NCBI RefSeq assembly: GCF_037975245.1
Contig: NC_092569.1
Span: forward strand, 22,720,168 to 22,784,167
Length of the DNA: 64,000 nucleotides
Direction of reading: 5' to 3'
Origin: Apostichopus japonicus
Lineage: Eukaryota; Echinodermata; Holothuroidea; Aspidochirotida; Stichopodidae
The notes below the pieces were generated by a model, which saw only the letters and a program-made list of their open reading frames with translations, was not told the origin of the DNA and searched no databases. Shown in pieces: positions 62,400-64,000 of this stretch (positions are counted from its first letter, which is position 1; each line of letters opens with the position of its first letter). Both the position numbers and the translations under genes were made by a program.

Positions 62400-63111
62400 T
62401 GTTAATCGTTTGAGTCCCTTTCATATTAATTTTTATATGATGATTGTTAGTCTTACTTTTTCATCAGAATAGCCCTGCTAGCAATATACAGTTAGGTGAT
62501 TTACTGCCTTTACTTTACTGTCAGCGCATATCGTAGTTCTTTCATCTTTTCGTCAGGGCGTTAACAAAAAGTGCAGGGTTTGACGGGAATTAGAACCCCT
62601 AGAAGTCCTAGATTGGCTTCCCATAAACCTCAACCCTTTTCTCTACAGTTAAGGTTTAATCTGAATACAGAAATATTTAATTAAAGTAATTTAAATCATA
62701 TTTATTTCAACCACGGCTATGTAGCTTTACGTTATGGACTTAACTGAAAATCACAGTTTTGTTTTCCGAAAGAGATCACGAGGGGAAGAATCATATCAAG
62801 ATGGCTGACTCATAGTTTGTACTGTACGATATCAGTAGTCTCGATATCCGTGTCCAAAGATGTTTGACTTCCTTGTTCTTCGGTCTACCGACGCTGGTAA
62901 GAGGCAAAATTTAGCGTAAAGTGGGAGCTATAAACTATCATTTTACTATAATGCATTTTCCAAATGAGTTAACAATGTTCTGTATGTTCTACCGTACATT
63001 CTAAATTACTCGATACAAGGTACGTTATGTCATCGACAGAGGTGAAAGTCATTATCAACTTGAATTCAGAGAAGGGCGAGTCACCAGAAAAGATTTCACT
63101 CTTTCGTCAAA
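62400..63111 (+). promoter_or_regulatory. Conserved upstream block of gene E (putative promoter and 5' UTR)
   Basis: Same organisation as for B, C and D: TTTTTATATGATGATTG near 62430, AGTGCAGGGTTTGACGGGAA near 62569, GATGGCTGACTCATAG with a perfect AP-1 consensus TGACTCA at 62806-62812, and GTCACCAGAAAAGATTTCAC just before the ATG. A short upstream frame starting MDLTENHS (62734-62808) is shared with gene B. Confidence 0.5.
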
Positions 63112-63189
63112 ATGATCAGCAAGTTTTATTCAATGTTTCAAGTTTTATTTTTTCTTTGGACAACTAGCTGCCTCGTTTGTCGTGAATCG
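63112..63189 (+). CDS. Gene E: signal-peptide exon of a further FReP, 3' partial
   Basis: The 78-bp exon starts with the conserved ATG (AAAATGATCAGC) and ends at a GTAAGT donor in phase 0, exactly as in B, C and D. It encodes MISKFYSMFQVLFFLW and on, ending CLVCRES where the others have CLVFRES. The rest of the gene should lie beyond the right edge after an intron of about 5 kb. Confidence 0.8.
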
Positions 63190-64000
63190 GTAAGTTCTAG
63201 TACGTTTATATATTTTTAAATCTTCGGTCATATGCCGTAGTATAGGTATTCCAATGTACTTGCTCGGTAACAGAAATTTTTAGTAAAGTTATGATTGTTC
63301 AAAAGATGGTATAAGATATTGGTAATGGAGACATCATAATTCCTCAAATTACAGATTACAATTTTCATCTCTGTATAGAAACAAAAATGATGGTCTGTAT
63401 CAAAAGTGCGTGGAAAAAATTTCAGCAAAGTAATAATAAATGGAAAATATATGTCAGTGATTAGAGTTAACTCAGATCGGGTATACCTTATTCAAATTAA
63501 ATTAAGTACTTTCAAGTTATTTTTAACTCCCCACAAAAGGTTTTTGAACTTGAACCCAAAGAAAATCTAATAAATCTTTAACAGCACTCCTTTTCGACTA
63601 TATTTTAACAAATCAAGATTTAAAAAAAAGATATTCAAAAATCATTATTTATTATATTGTTTGCAAAGATATTTGAAATTAGATTTAAATTAGATTAAAT
63701 CTCATGCTTTCAAGTTCCTATGTTTTACATTTATCTTAGAAATTAAAAGCGTAAACTTTTAGACGTTCTGCAATGTATTGAAGAAGCCACTATTCTTTAT
63801 GTAAAATAAAGGTGTTAGATGAAAGATCGAATATTAAGGATGGGTTGTTTTTCAAATAAGAAAATTTATTTTAATATTAATAGTAACTTATTAACGCTCT
63901 AGAAACATTTAAGACATAAACTTGGAGTGACACATTCAAAGTTCTTTTAATATTATAAGTATAAAAGTTGTATAAAATATGAAGCTCATGTTGTTTTATT
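63190..64000. other. Start of intron 1 of gene E
   Basis: It aligns closely with the beginning of intron 1 of gene D (43736-44550), for example ATATGAAGCTCATGTTGTTT at the window end and near 44524. No exon is seen. Confidence 0.75.

Overview
This is a eukaryotic, AT-rich stretch with split genes: spliceosomal GT-AG introns, polyadenylation signals, microsatellites and a LINE-type reverse transcriptase. The recognisable genes are secreted fibrinogen-related proteins (FRePs) of the kind that are expanded in echinoderms and other marine invertebrates. My best guess is an echinoderm, perhaps a sea cucumber. That rests on protein style and base composition only and is not proven.

All genes lie on the plus strand in one tandem array. 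Gene A (1-4607) is cut by the left window edge. A pseudogene, psi1 (7297-10600), is broken by a retrotransposon. Gene B (17045-26677), gene C (29379-39065) and gene D (43658-53580) are complete at the coding level. A second degraded copy, psi2, has 5' remnants near 56.7-57.0 kb and a last exon at 59344-59575. Gene E begins at 63112 and runs off the right edge.

B, C and D share one eight-exon plan with identical intron phases. In order the exons encode a signal peptide, a short linker, two exons of a first fibrinogen (FBG) domain, a cysteine-rich TIL exon, an exon with a TILa-like segment, an EGF-like module and the start of a second FBG domain, and two more exons completing that second domain. 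The first FBG domain lacks the C-terminal exon that normally carries the calcium site and binding pocket; only the second has it. Predicted proteins are 532 (B), 526 (C) and 538 (D) residues. Gene A has lost TIL, TILa and EGF through an in-frame fusion of two exons, giving half-FBG joined to full FBG. Gene D has a C-terminal FBG half of a different subtype, shared with psi1.

Intron 1 of B, C and D is about 5 kb and can be aligned between copies. About 700 bp upstream of each signal-peptide exon is also conserved and probably contains the promoter. The block psi1-to-B (about 7.3-17.1 kb) is paralogous to D-to-E (about 51.75-63.2 kb); the latter holds about 4 kb extra containing psi2. The picture is a recently and repeatedly duplicated secreted-lectin cluster, plausibly immune, diversifying by exon loss, exon fusion and swapping of the C-terminal recognition domain. 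I saw no tRNA, rRNA or CRISPR. Coordinates of exons come from reading splice sites and frames by eye and have no transcript support.
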